From Chloroflexota bacterium (GTDB taxonomy: Bacteria; Chloroflexota; Anaerolineae; Anaerolineales; Villigracilaceae), in the NCBI GenBank assembly GCA_021812905.1, contig JAKAMM010000111.1, positions 1 to 6,224 of the forward strand: a stretch of 6,224 bases of DNA, read 5' to 3'. Of the stretch, positions 1-5,677 are shown piece by piece; position 1 is the first letter of the stretch; each line of letters begins with the position of its first letter. The notes below the pieces were generated by a model. That model saw only the letters and a list, made by a program, of their open reading frames with translations, made no database searches and was not told the DNA's origin. The position numbers were made by a program, and so were the translations under genes.

Positions 1-390
1 CAGCACATCCTGCAAATTCACCAGCGTATCCATGACATAATCGTCGGCGTCCCGGCGCGAAACTTCCGCGTCCGCGCGGCCCTGCGCCAGGATTTGCTCG
101 GCGCGGCGATTGGCTTCCTGTGTGATCATGTCCTTCTGGATCAGTTGCTCAGCTTTTTCACGCGCGAGCGCGATCGTGCGATCCGCCTCCTCCTGCGCCT
201 GTGCCAGGAAACGGTCGCGCTGACCAATGATCTGCTGCGCCTTCTTCACTTCTTCCGGGATGACGATGCGCATCTGGTCAATGATCTCCAACATGCGGTC
301 TTCATCCACAAGCACGTTGTGCGTGAAAGGCACAGCCTTGGCTTCGTTGAAAAGTTCTTCCAAACGGTCGATGAGTTGCAGAATATCCAT
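1..390 (-). CDS. SepIVA/DivIVA-like coiled-coil protein (ATP-synthase-b-like), 3' end outside window
   Basis: The first 130 residues are visible; the frame stays open to the left edge, so the C-terminus is missing. The protein begins MDILQLIDRLEELFNEAKAV and has a short N-terminal block (about residues 1-45, with VDEDRMLEIIDQMRIVIPEEV). A long charged, Ala/Glu/Gln/Arg-rich stretch with no Pro or Gly-rich breaks follows (about 46-115), typical of a coiled coil. I see no membrane segment or ATPase motif. It resembles the family lying next to coaD in Actinobacteria and Chloroflexi, often labelled 'ATPase' or 'DivIVA domain' and including mycobacterial SepIVA, a septation factor. The cell-division role is by family likeness only. 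The ATG at 388-390 is preceded by a strong GGAGG (396-400 on the plus strand) at 5-base spacing. It lies 46 bases after coaD on the same strand, so it probably shares that operon. Confidence 0.8.
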   Translation of the reverse strand, partial: MDILQLIDRLEELFNEAKAVPFTHNVLVDEDRMLEIIDQMRIVIPEEVKKAQQIIGQRDRFLAQAQEEADRTIALAREKAEQLIQKDMITQEANRRAEQILAQGRADAEVSRRDADDYVMDTLVNLQDVL

Positions 391-395
391 AGGGT

Positions 396-434
396 CCTCC
401 GCTCTACAATTGGCGGCGGTGATAACCAATTATA
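396..434 (-). promoter_or_regulatory. Candidate -10 box and Shine-Dalgarno in the coaD to coiled-coil gene gap
   Basis: On the minus strand a perfect TATAAT lies at 434-429, just after the coaD stop codon. About 30 bases later comes GGAGG (400-396), then the ATG at 390. No convincing -35 hexamer is seen 16-18 bases upstream and there is no TG extension. The promoter is therefore only a candidate for extra transcription of the coiled-coil gene; the ribosome binding site is solid. Confidence 0.4.
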
Positions 435-436
435 TA

Positions 437-955
437 TCAATCTCGCAGTGCATTGGGAGGGAATTGGTGATCAACTAAATCGATCACTTTTGCATGCAGA
501 GCCTTCTCCACAAATGACGGCACCATGCTGGAAACATCCCCGCCAAGCGTGGCGATTTCGCGTACCGTGCTGGACGAGAGGAACGTGTGTTGTTCCGCTG
601 TAATCAAGGCGACGGTCTCGATCTCTTTCGAGAGGCGTTGATTCGCCAACGCCATGCGGAACTCGAACTCAAAGTCCGAGAAGACGCGCAGGCCGCGCAC
701 GATGACTTGCGCGTCGACCTTGCGGCAAAAGTCAACCGTCAGACCGCTGTAGCCGGTCACTTTGATCTTGGGATTATCCTTGACGGCTTCCCTCACCAGC
801 GACATGCGCTCTTCGGGCAAAAACATCAGCGACTTGAGCGGCTTATCGTAGACCGCCACAACTACTTCATCGAAAAGACGCGCGGCGCGCGTGGCAATAT
901 CAATGTGTCCATAATGGATGGGATCGAACGTGCCGGGAAACAATGCTCTAACCAT
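437..955 (-). CDS. coaD: Phosphopantetheine adenylyltransferase
   Basis: This cytoplasmic enzyme transfers AMP from ATP to 4'-phosphopantetheine to make dephospho-CoA, the penultimate step of coenzyme A synthesis. At 172 residues it has normal length for bacterial CoaD. The nucleotidyltransferase signature is complete: ALFPGTFDPIHYGH at residues 4-17 holds the HxGH motif (H14-H17). VRGLR at 86-90 and the SSSTVRE block at 127-133 match the conserved substrate and ATP-binding segments. The FEFEFRMALANQ stretch (95-106) is the usual helix after them. Position 14 is His, where many CoaD proteins have Thr; both occur in the family. The ATG at 955 lacks a strong ribosome binding site; the nearest purine-rich sequences are GAGG and AAGAAG inside the upstream repeat spacer. 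It follows recG after 96 bases and precedes the coiled-coil gene, a gene order common in Chloroflexi and Actinobacteria. Confidence 0.96.
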   Translation of the reverse strand: MVRALFPGTFDPIHYGHIDIATRAARLFDEVVVAVYDKPLKSLMFLPEERMSLVREAVKDNPKIKVTGYSGLTVDFCRKVDAQVIVRGLRVFSDFEFEFRMALANQRLSKEIETVALITAEQHTFLSSSTVREIATLGGDVSSMVPSFVEKALHAKVIDLVDHQFPPNALRD

Positions 956-957
956 TT

Positions 958-1054
958 TAGTCTTCTTGTCCTCAGTCTTCTAGTCTGATAGTTGTCCAAG
1001 AGTCTGAAGGTCGCCAAGTCAATTTGAGCTACGAGACCAGCGACTAGCCGACTA
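958..1054. repeat. Spacer of degenerate AGTC(T)/GACTA repeats between recG and coaD
   Basis: The plus strand carries AGTCT at 959-963, 974-978, 982-986 and 1001-1005, and AGTC at 1017-1020. The inverted form GACTA is at 1042-1046 and 1050-1054, the last overlapping the recG stop codon. Seen from the minus strand, AGAAGACT occurs twice with a 7-base gap just before the coaD start. Spacing is irregular and copies are short, so this is not a CRISPR array. I see no GC-rich hairpin plus T-run that would make a classical terminator. The role is unknown; it may be a small interspersed repeat of this genome or the remains of one. Confidence 0.5.
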
Positions 1055-3553
1055 ACTTACATCGCCTTTGCCTTCGCCCCAGAAGCGGCCCAACGCTTCG
1101 GCGAGAAGTGTATGTTCAGGCTGTTCAAGGTTGGCATCCAGCTCAAATAAGTTCTGCGCGTGGACGCGTGCCTTCTCGATCAACGCCACATCGGTGAGAC
1201 TCGCCATTCGCAAACCGGACGCATATCCCGCCTGACGCGTGCCGAGGAATTCACCGGGGCCGCGTTGCTTCAAATCGAGATCGGCCAATGCAAACCCGTC
1301 ATTGGTCTGCGCCATGGCTTGCAAGCGTTCGTTCTCAACCGAATCTTCGTGATCTGGAATCAACAAGCAATACGATTGCGCCGCGCCGCGTCCCACGCGT
1401 CCGCGCAATTGATGAAGTTGCGCAAGACCAAAGCGATTTGCGCCTTCAACCAACATCACCGTCGCGTTCGGGACATCCACACCGACCTCGACCACCGTAG
1501 TCGAAACGAGAATATCAAACTGCCCATCGCGGAACTTGAGCATCACATCATCTTTTTCGGCGGGCTTCATGCGCCCGTGCAGAAGGCCAAGTTTCAAGTC
1601 GGGGAAAATTTCCTTTGAAAGCGTTTCATGATCGTCCACCGCGGCGCGCAGGGTTTCAAGTTTCTCGCTCTCATCAATGAGCGGATAAATGATAAACGCC
1701 TGTCTTCCATCCTTGATCTGCGAACGGATCATCGAGAAAGCGCGCTCACGTTCCTGCGGCGCGAGCACATGCGTCGCGATCGGCTGGCGTCCGGCGGGCA
1801 TCTCGTCCATCACCGAAAGATCGAGATCGCCGTAAATCGTCAGCGCCAGCGAGCGCGGGATCGGCGTGGCCGTCATCACCAGCAGGTGCGGGTTCGTGCC
1901 TTTGTTGCGCAACTCGGCGCGCTGTTCGACGCCGAAGCGATGTTGTTCATCAATCACCGCAAGTTCCAAATCTTTAAACTGGACCGGGCCTTCAATGACT
2001 GCGTGCGTGCCGATGACGATTTTGATTCTGCCTTCAACCAATCCATTGCGGATCGCTTCCTTCTGCGACTCAGGCGTGTCACTGACCAGCAAGCGAATCT
2101 CGTCCGGTTGCATGATTCCGTTTTCGCCTGCCAGCAGATTGGTGAAGTTGCGATAATGTTGTTCCGCCAGAATTCCGGTCGGCGCCATGATGGCGGCTTG
2201 CGAGTTATTGTTCGTGATGATCGCGGCGGCAATCGCGGCCACGACAGTTTTCCCCGAACCGACATCGCCCTGCAAGAGTCGATTCATGGCCTTGCCAGAA
2301 TCAAGGTCAGCGCGGATGTCGCTGATGACGCGTTGCTGTGCATTTGTCAGCGTGAAGGGCAGGTTGGTTAAACGCGCACCCAGCCACTCGTCCGGGACAG
2401 GGAAGCGGCGCGCATCGGCTTGTTTCCAGTCGCGCTTCTGGCGAAGCACTCCCATTTGCAAAAAGAAAATTTCGTCGAAGGCCAGGCGTTCACGCGCGGC
2501 TTTGAGTTGTTCCTGCGAATCGGGAAAATGTGCCTGGAGCAAAGCCTGACCAAGAGGCAAAAGTCCAGCGGCGTTGCGCGTGCTGTCGGGCAGTGAATCA
2601 ACAACGGCGGGCGCCCAATATGTGACGACCTGCTTCATCAAATTGCGAAGCCACTTCTGCGTAATCTTGGCAGTCAGCGGATAAATGGGGACGATACGGT
2701 TGGTGTGAAGATGCTCGATCTCGACCGGCTCCCAGTCCGGCTGGTTCATGACGAGGCGGCCAAGATATTGTTCAACGGATCCGGAGACGGAAATTTGCTC
2801 GCCCTCTTTGAGACGATTCGCGATCCATGGATTGTTGAACCACGAGAGTCGCAGTGCACCCGTGCCATCCGAAATGATGATCTCGACGATGCTGGCTTTG
2901 CCGCCGCGTATCGGCCGGGTGTGAATGGATTGCACCGTGCCGATCACCGTGACCTGTTCGCCGTACCATAAACTTTTGATGGGCTTGAGTTGTGAATAAT
3001 CTTCGTAGCGGCGCGGGAAATAATAGAGCATGTCGCCGAGGGTTGACATTCCAAGTTCGGCCAGCGTTTGCGAATGCCGCGGACCGACGCCCTGCAAAAC
3101 GGTCAATGCGGCGTTGAGCGCGGCGGGCGTCTGACTGTGTTTGCCGCCTGGTGCGGATTCAGCGCGCGAGGGTGCGGCCGGTCTTTGTTGCTGAACAGGA
3201 CGCGGTTGGGCCTGACCTTCAGGCCTGGTTTGTTGAGGCCTTGGTTCTTGAGGAGGGTGTGTTTTTTGTTCAGCCCTTTGCGCAGTTTTTTGCTGATCGT
3301 CGGGATACTGATTCTGGATGCGTTTCCACAGACCTTTGAGCGCGTCCGCGCGGCCTTCGGGTTTCAGACCGTCGTAAGAACGCAGGCGCGAAATAACAGC
3401 CTGAATGACTTCCTCGGTCACGCCATCAGCGCGTGCTTCGGCTTCCCAGAAGTCGAGCATTTTGGCAAGACCGCCGATAATGGCGGTGTTGTTATATCCA
3501 TTCCCGTGTTCAAGGCGAAAAAATTTGCGGAGTTTCTCCAATGAAGGCAACAT
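1052..3553 (-). CDS. recG: ATP-dependent DNA helicase RecG
   Basis: RecG is a superfamily 2 helicase that remodels stalled replication forks and branch-migrates Holliday junctions. The 833 residues are longer than the roughly 690 of E. coli RecG because of an N-terminal extension. Order: a helical domain (about 1-80), a Pro/Gln-rich low-complexity linker (about 85-135), a helix-hairpin-helix-like segment with GVGP at 155-158, the OB-fold wedge (about 198-275), then two helicase domains. Motifs seen: Walker A GDVGSGKT (429-436), DEQH (535-538), TATPIPR (561-567), LLHGRMK (657-663), STTVVEVGVDVP (684-695), QLRGRVGRG (715-723), and the RecG-type C-terminal segment LKQRGPGEFLGTRQAG (761-776). All key residues are intact. 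The ATG at 3553 follows an in-frame stop 15 bases upstream and has no clear Shine-Dalgarno sequence. The upstream neighbour is the restriction cassette, 42 bases away on the same strand. Confidence 0.97.
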   Translation of the reverse strand: MLPSLEKLRKFFRLEHGNGYNNTAIIGGLAKMLDFWEAEARADGVTEEVIQAVISRLRSYDGLKPEGRADALKGLWKRIQNQYPDDQQKTAQRAEQKTHPPQEPRPQQTRPEGQAQPRPVQQQRPAAPSRAESAPGGKHSQTPAALNAALTVLQGVGPRHSQTLAELGMSTLGDMLYYFPRRYEDYSQLKPIKSLWYGEQVTVIGTVQSIHTRPIRGGKASIVEIIISDGTGALRLSWFNNPWIANRLKEGEQISVSGSVEQYLGRLVMNQPDWEPVEIEHLHTNRIVPIYPLTAKITQKWLRNLMKQVVTYWAPAVVDSLPDSTRNAAGLLPLGQALLQAHFPDSQEQLKAARERLAFDEIFFLQMGVLRQKRDWKQADARRFPVPDEWLGARLTNLPFTLTNAQQRVISDIRADLDSGKAMNRLLQGDVGSGKTVVAAIAAAIITNNNSQAAIMAPTGILAEQHYRNFTNLLAGENGIMQPDEIRLLVSDTPESQKEAIRNGLVEGRIKIVIGTHAVIEGPVQFKDLELAVIDEQHRFGVEQRAELRNKGTNPHLLVMTATPIPRSLALTIYGDLDLSVMDEMPAGRQPIATHVLAPQERERAFSMIRSQIKDGRQAFIIYPLIDESEKLETLRAAVDDHETLSKEIFPDLKLGLLHGRMKPAEKDDVMLKFRDGQFDILVSTTVVEVGVDVPNATVMLVEGANRFGLAQLHQLRGRVGRGAAQSYCLLIPDHEDSVENERLQAMAQTNDGFALADLDLKQRGPGEFLGTRQAGYASGLRMASLTDVALIEKARVHAQNLFELDANLEQPEHTLLAEALGRFWGEGKGDVS

Positions 3554-3562
3554 ATGAGAGTT

Positions 3563-3571
3563 ATTTTACCA
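3563..3571 (-). promoter_or_regulatory. Candidate extended -10 promoter for recG
   Basis: The minus strand reads TGG followed by TAAAAT (3571-3563), an extended -10 element with 5 of 6 matches in the hexamer. Transcription would start around 3556-3553, at or a few bases before the recG ATG, so the mRNA would be almost leaderless. This fits the missing Shine-Dalgarno. No good -35 is visible. It sits in the short junction between the cassette and recG. Confidence 0.45.
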
Positions 3572-3583
3572 TTAGGCCATTAG
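3569..3583. repeat. Tandem CCATTAG repeat at the cassette/recG junction
   Basis: CCATTAGG (3569-3576) is followed directly by CCATTAG (3577-3583). The first copy overlaps the candidate recG promoter. It lies in the 42-base gap between the restriction gene and recG. It could be chance, an operator, or a scar of the insertion; no matching copy is seen at the other end of the cassette. Confidence 0.35.
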
Positions 3584-3595
3584 CAATCCGATAAT

Positions 3596-4444
3596 CTACC
3601 TTTGGTTGAGAATCTGCACCCATTCTTTAACGAGAACGGGCAATCTCTCAATTACTTCATAACCAAATAGAATTTCGTCTATTAAGCCCATATGCAGCAT
3701 GTCAACAATTCTGCAAAGGTAGGATTTTCCCTGTTTCCACCATGTATCATGGGCATCAATTATCAGATAATGTTTTACGTCAACAAGTTCATGCTCTCGA
3801 AGTTCTTCAAGTTCCAATCCATCCAAAAGCGACTCATAAATACCGTCTGCAACACGGCTTCCGAAAGTCGTTGTGTAATAGTATTCTTTGATTTCCCAAA
3901 TTGCTATAGGATTAACGCTGCTGGGAAATGCGCCATCTACACGACGAGCTAAAGTTCTTACCGGCAAACCTTCTTTAGTAATAATTGTTAGCTGATGTGG
4001 ATCATAGTCAAAAGGCAAGCCTTGTGAATTAGCTTCAATTAGCATGTTTACAAGACCTGTTAAATAAGCAGGCGCTTTCTTTGTGCCTTTCTGTTTATTC
4101 ATTGGAATAGGTCGTGTTGGTTGAAATTTAGAAAAATGACTCTTGAAGACGGCTTTTGCTCTTTTTGCATCCATCAATCGTGGTTCAGCATATCCATTCA
4201 GGACATCTGCCCGGTATGAAAAATAGTCTTCCAAGAGCGTTCCAAACTTCCTGGTTCCTGCTTTTTGAGCTAGAAGACGATTAGAGTCAATACCAAATTT
4301 CTCAAGCCGAAATTCAATCTGGTCGGCCGATGGAATTTTGATTTGCCCAGTTTTCTTTTCAGTATAGCCAACCTCTTGGCTTATTAGGCGAACACTTGCC
4401 CAAAAATTCTTGGGCAAATTTTGGAAAGTATCATTTGGTTTCAT
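3596..4444 (-). CDS. Putative Type II restriction endonuclease, PD-(D/E)xK type
   Basis: I do not recognise a named family. The 282 residues are soluble, with no signal or membrane segment. The best catalytic candidate is RRVDGAF (D170), then IWEIKEYY, giving D170-x13-E184-I-K186, the metal-binding pattern of PD-(D/E)xK nucleases. The Asp and the EIK each sit in or beside predicted hydrophobic strands, and E137 in the preceding helix (NMLIEAN) could be the extra acidic residue. After it come a possible helix (GIYESLLDGLELEELREHE) and a hydrophobic strand (VKHYLIID, 223-230), as expected for this fold. The Lys/Arg-rich N-terminal half could bind DNA. The ATG at 4444 lies inside the 3' end of the regulator gene (14-base overlap) and has a strong GGAGGAG (plus-strand 4452-4458) 7 bases upstream. 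Calling it the endonuclease rests on this motif plus a divergent adenine methyltransferase and an XRE controller. A non-nuclease partner remains possible. Confidence 0.72.
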   Translation of the reverse strand: MKPNDTFQNLPKNFWASVRLISQEVGYTEKKTGQIKIPSADQIEFRLEKFGIDSNRLLAQKAGTRKFGTLLEDYFSYRADVLNGYAEPRLMDAKRAKAVFKSHFSKFQPTRPIPMNKQKGTKKAPAYLTGLVNMLIEANSQGLPFDYDPHQLTIITKEGLPVRTLARRVDGAFPSSVNPIAIWEIKEYYYTTTFGSRVADGIYESLLDGLELEELREHELVDVKHYLIIDAHDTWWKQGKSYLCRIVDMLHMGLIDEILFGYEVIERLPVLVKEWVQILNQR

Positions 4445-4682
4445 TCAAAGTCTCCTCCAATTGTCGAACAAAATCCTCTAGGGATATTCCGACCTTCTTG
4501 CATATTTGCCTAATTTCCAAAATATCAAGACGACGTTCTCCTGATTCGTATTTACTGACAAATGATTGCGGCACACCTAGTTTTTCAGCCAATTCAATTT
4601 GGCGAATTTCTTTATCTTGGCGAATTCTTCTAAGCAATATTTGTAGTTTCTCTTGTTGATGACTTATGTTTGAAATTTTCAT
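4431..4682 (-). CDS. Small XRE-family helix-turn-helix regulator, probable controller (C) protein
   Basis: This 83-residue protein is almost entirely one lambda-Cro/XRE DNA-binding domain. The core is QIELAEKLGVPQSFVSKYESGERRLD (about residues 28-53), with recognition helix PQSFVSKYE, followed by LEIRQICKKVGISLEDFV. Size and position match controller proteins of Type II restriction systems, which dimerise on a palindrome and time expression of the endonuclease against the methyltransferase. I chose the ATG at 4682. It has AGGT about 9 bases upstream, whereas an in-frame TTG at 4700 (89 residues) would start inside the palindrome and lacks a well-spaced ribosome site. The gene overlaps the endonuclease gene by 14 bases and diverges from the methyltransferase. 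It could instead be an antitoxin-like repressor, but its neighbours argue for a C protein. Confidence 0.8.
   Translation of the reverse strand: MKISNISHQQEKLQILLRRIRQDKEIRQIELAEKLGVPQSFVSKYESGERRLDILEIRQICKKVGISLEDFVRQLEETLNETK
4452..4458 (-). promoter_or_regulatory. Strong Shine-Dalgarno for the endonuclease, inside the regulator gene
   Basis: The minus strand reads GGAGGAG here, 7 bases before the ATG at 4444. It lies within the last codons of the regulator gene. It fixes the endonuclease start and suggests that translation of the two genes is coupled. Confidence 0.75.
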
Positions 4683-4693
4683 TTTCTTACCTA

Positions 4694-4722
4694 TTGACAA
4701 ATATCCTAAATTAGGATATTCT
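4694..4722 (+). promoter_or_regulatory. Sigma70-type promoter for the methyltransferase
   Basis: A perfect TTGACA (4694-4699) is followed after 17 bases by TATTCT (4717-4722; 4 of 6 matches to TATAAT). Transcription would begin near 4729, leaving a leader of about 18-24 bases without a clear Shine-Dalgarno. The spacer and most of the -10 are filled by the inverted repeat at 4700-4720, so a protein bound there should block RNA polymerase. Confidence 0.6.
4700..4720. promoter_or_regulatory. Perfect 10-1-10 inverted repeat, probable operator of the HTH regulator
   Basis: The left arm AATATCCTAA (4700-4709), one central A (4710) and the right arm TTAGGATATT (4711-4720) make a perfect palindrome. 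It sits in the intergenic gap between the divergent regulator and methyltransferase genes. Size and symmetry suit a homodimeric XRE protein. It covers the methyltransferase promoter spacer and -10, and lies 18 bases before the regulator ATG, so it could also act on the regulator-endonuclease transcript. A clear promoter for that operon is not visible; TAGGAT within the repeat (minus strand 4708-4703) is a weak -10 candidate. Confidence 0.7.
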
Positions 4723-4735
4723 CTAAAAAGAATAA

Positions 4736-4744
4736 TGGTATAGT
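4736..4744 (+). promoter_or_regulatory. Second, extended -10 promoter candidate for the methyltransferase
   Basis: TGG followed by TATAGT (4736-4744) forms an extended -10 with 5 of 6 hexamer matches. The predicted start is around 4751-4753, on or next to the second in-frame ATG (4753), which would give a leaderless mRNA. It lies outside the palindrome, so it might escape repression by the regulator. No -35 is visible. Confidence 0.4.
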
Positions 4745-4746
4745 AG

Positions 4747-5658
4747 ATGCTTATGAAAACGCTGAAAGATACATCTCAACTTTATCTATTTCAAACTGGC
4801 ACGAATAAAACGCGCCAAGTTAAACCATTTAACACATCTCTTTTAAAGTGGATTGGCAGTAAACAACGCTTTGCCCATGAGATTATCTCTTATTTTCCCA
4901 TTAAATTCGGAACGTATTTTGAGCCTTTTCTGGGTAGTGGTGGTATTCTCGGCACTTTAGTTCCAAAGAGCGCTATCGCCTCTGATACCTTCACTCCACT
5001 CATTGAAATCTGGCAGACACTAAAAGACTCTCCCGAAATAGTCAAACAATGGTATCGCTCTCGTTGGGAACAGATGGCAGAAAGTACTAAAGTTGAAGTT
5101 TACGAACAAATCAAAGCATCTTATAACAAAAATCCAAATGGCGCAGATTTACTATTTTTGACGCGTTCTTGTTATGGCGGGGTTGTTCGATTTCGCAAGG
5201 CAGATGGTTATATGTCCACGCCATGCGGTATTCACAATCCGATTTCTCCAGAAAGTTTTGCTCGAAGAGTTGATGAATGGCATAAGCGAACTTCAGGAAC
5301 CACCTTTTTGCACCTAGATTTTGAAGAAGCTATGAATATAGCTAAACCCGGTGATCTAGTATATTGTGACCCGCCTTACACTTATAGTCAAGCAATTTTG
5401 TACGGCGCACAAGCATTCAGTTTAGATCATCTTCTTTTTGTCATTCAAGAATGTAAATCAAGGGGCGTTTATGTAGCTCTTAGTATTGATGGGACTAAAC
5501 GCTCGGGCAATATGATTTGTGATTTGCCTATTCCTAATGGCTTGTTTAAGCATGAAATCATGATTGATATCGGCCACTCGATGCTTAAACGTTTTCAAAT
5601 GAACGGCAAAACACTTGAAGGGGAAAAGGTTTCAGACAGGCTTTTGCTAACTTATTGA
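4747..5658 (+). CDS. DNA adenine N6-methyltransferase, D12/Dam class (Type II modification enzyme)
   Basis: The enzyme transfers methyl from S-adenosylmethionine to N6 of adenine in a specific DNA site, protecting it from the partner nuclease. The 303 residues show the alpha-group order: motif X LLKWIGSKQRF (32-42), motif I FEPFLGSGG (58-66) for the cofactor, the target-recognition region (about 85-190), then catalytic motif IV DPPY (208-211). The block SCYGGVVRFRKADGYMSTP (141-159) takes the place of the NRxCFNGL-type segment of E. coli Dam. It marks a different subfamily that I recall as widespread but cannot tie to a recognition sequence. The C-terminus (VALSIDGTKRSG, SMLKRFQMNG, DRLLLTY) looks complete. 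ATGs at 4747 and 4753 are both possible; neither has a clear ribosome site. The gene diverges from the regulator and converges on degV with only 19 bases between. It is AT-richer than the host genes, which suggests transfer. Confidence 0.93.
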   Translation: MLMKTLKDTSQLYLFQTGTNKTRQVKPFNTSLLKWIGSKQRFAHEIISYFPIKFGTYFEPFLGSGGILGTLVPKSAIASDTFTPLIEIWQTLKDSPEIVKQWYRSRWEQMAESTKVEVYEQIKASYNKNPNGADLLFLTRSCYGGVVRFRKADGYMSTPCGIHNPISPESFARRVDEWHKRTSGTTFLHLDFEEAMNIAKPGDLVYCDPPYTYSQAILYGAQAFSLDHLLFVIQECKSRGVYVALSIDGTKRSGNMICDLPIPNGLFKHEIMIDIGHSMLKRFQMNGKTLEGEKVSDRLLLTY

Positions 5659-5677
5659 TTCAAGCCCAATCAAACTA

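Noticed and set aside
94..988. Plus-strand frames at 94-603 and 587-988
   Set aside because: They are antisense to the coiled-coil gene and coaD, both well supported by motifs and, for the former, a strong ribosome site.
958..1054. CRISPR-like array in the AGTC-rich spacer
   Set aside because: Repeats are only 4-8 bases, spacing is irregular and there are no cas genes in the window.
1628..2371. Long plus-strand open frame (247 codons) opposite recG, with other plus-strand frames at 1160-1618 and 3068-3544
   Set aside because: They lie wholly antisense to recG, which has every helicase motif. Their translations are Arg/His/Asp-rich and resemble no family, as expected for mirror frames of GC-rich coding DNA.
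4431..4444. Toxin-antitoxin reading of the HTH gene and the 282-residue ORF
   Set aside because: The partner is larger than usual toxins and carries a nuclease-type D-x13-E-x-K site, and a DNA adenine methyltransferase sits divergently next door, so restriction-modification explains the set better.
4683..4700. TTG at 4700 as the regulator start
   Set aside because: It would overlap the palindrome and has no well-spaced Shine-Dalgarno; the in-frame ATG at 4682 has AGGT at a suitable distance and starts nearer the conserved domain.
3569..5677. Target-site duplication or terminal inverted repeats flanking the restriction cassette
   Set aside because: Comparing both junctions by eye gave only very short matches such as CAATC, which chance explains. 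No transposase or integrase is present.
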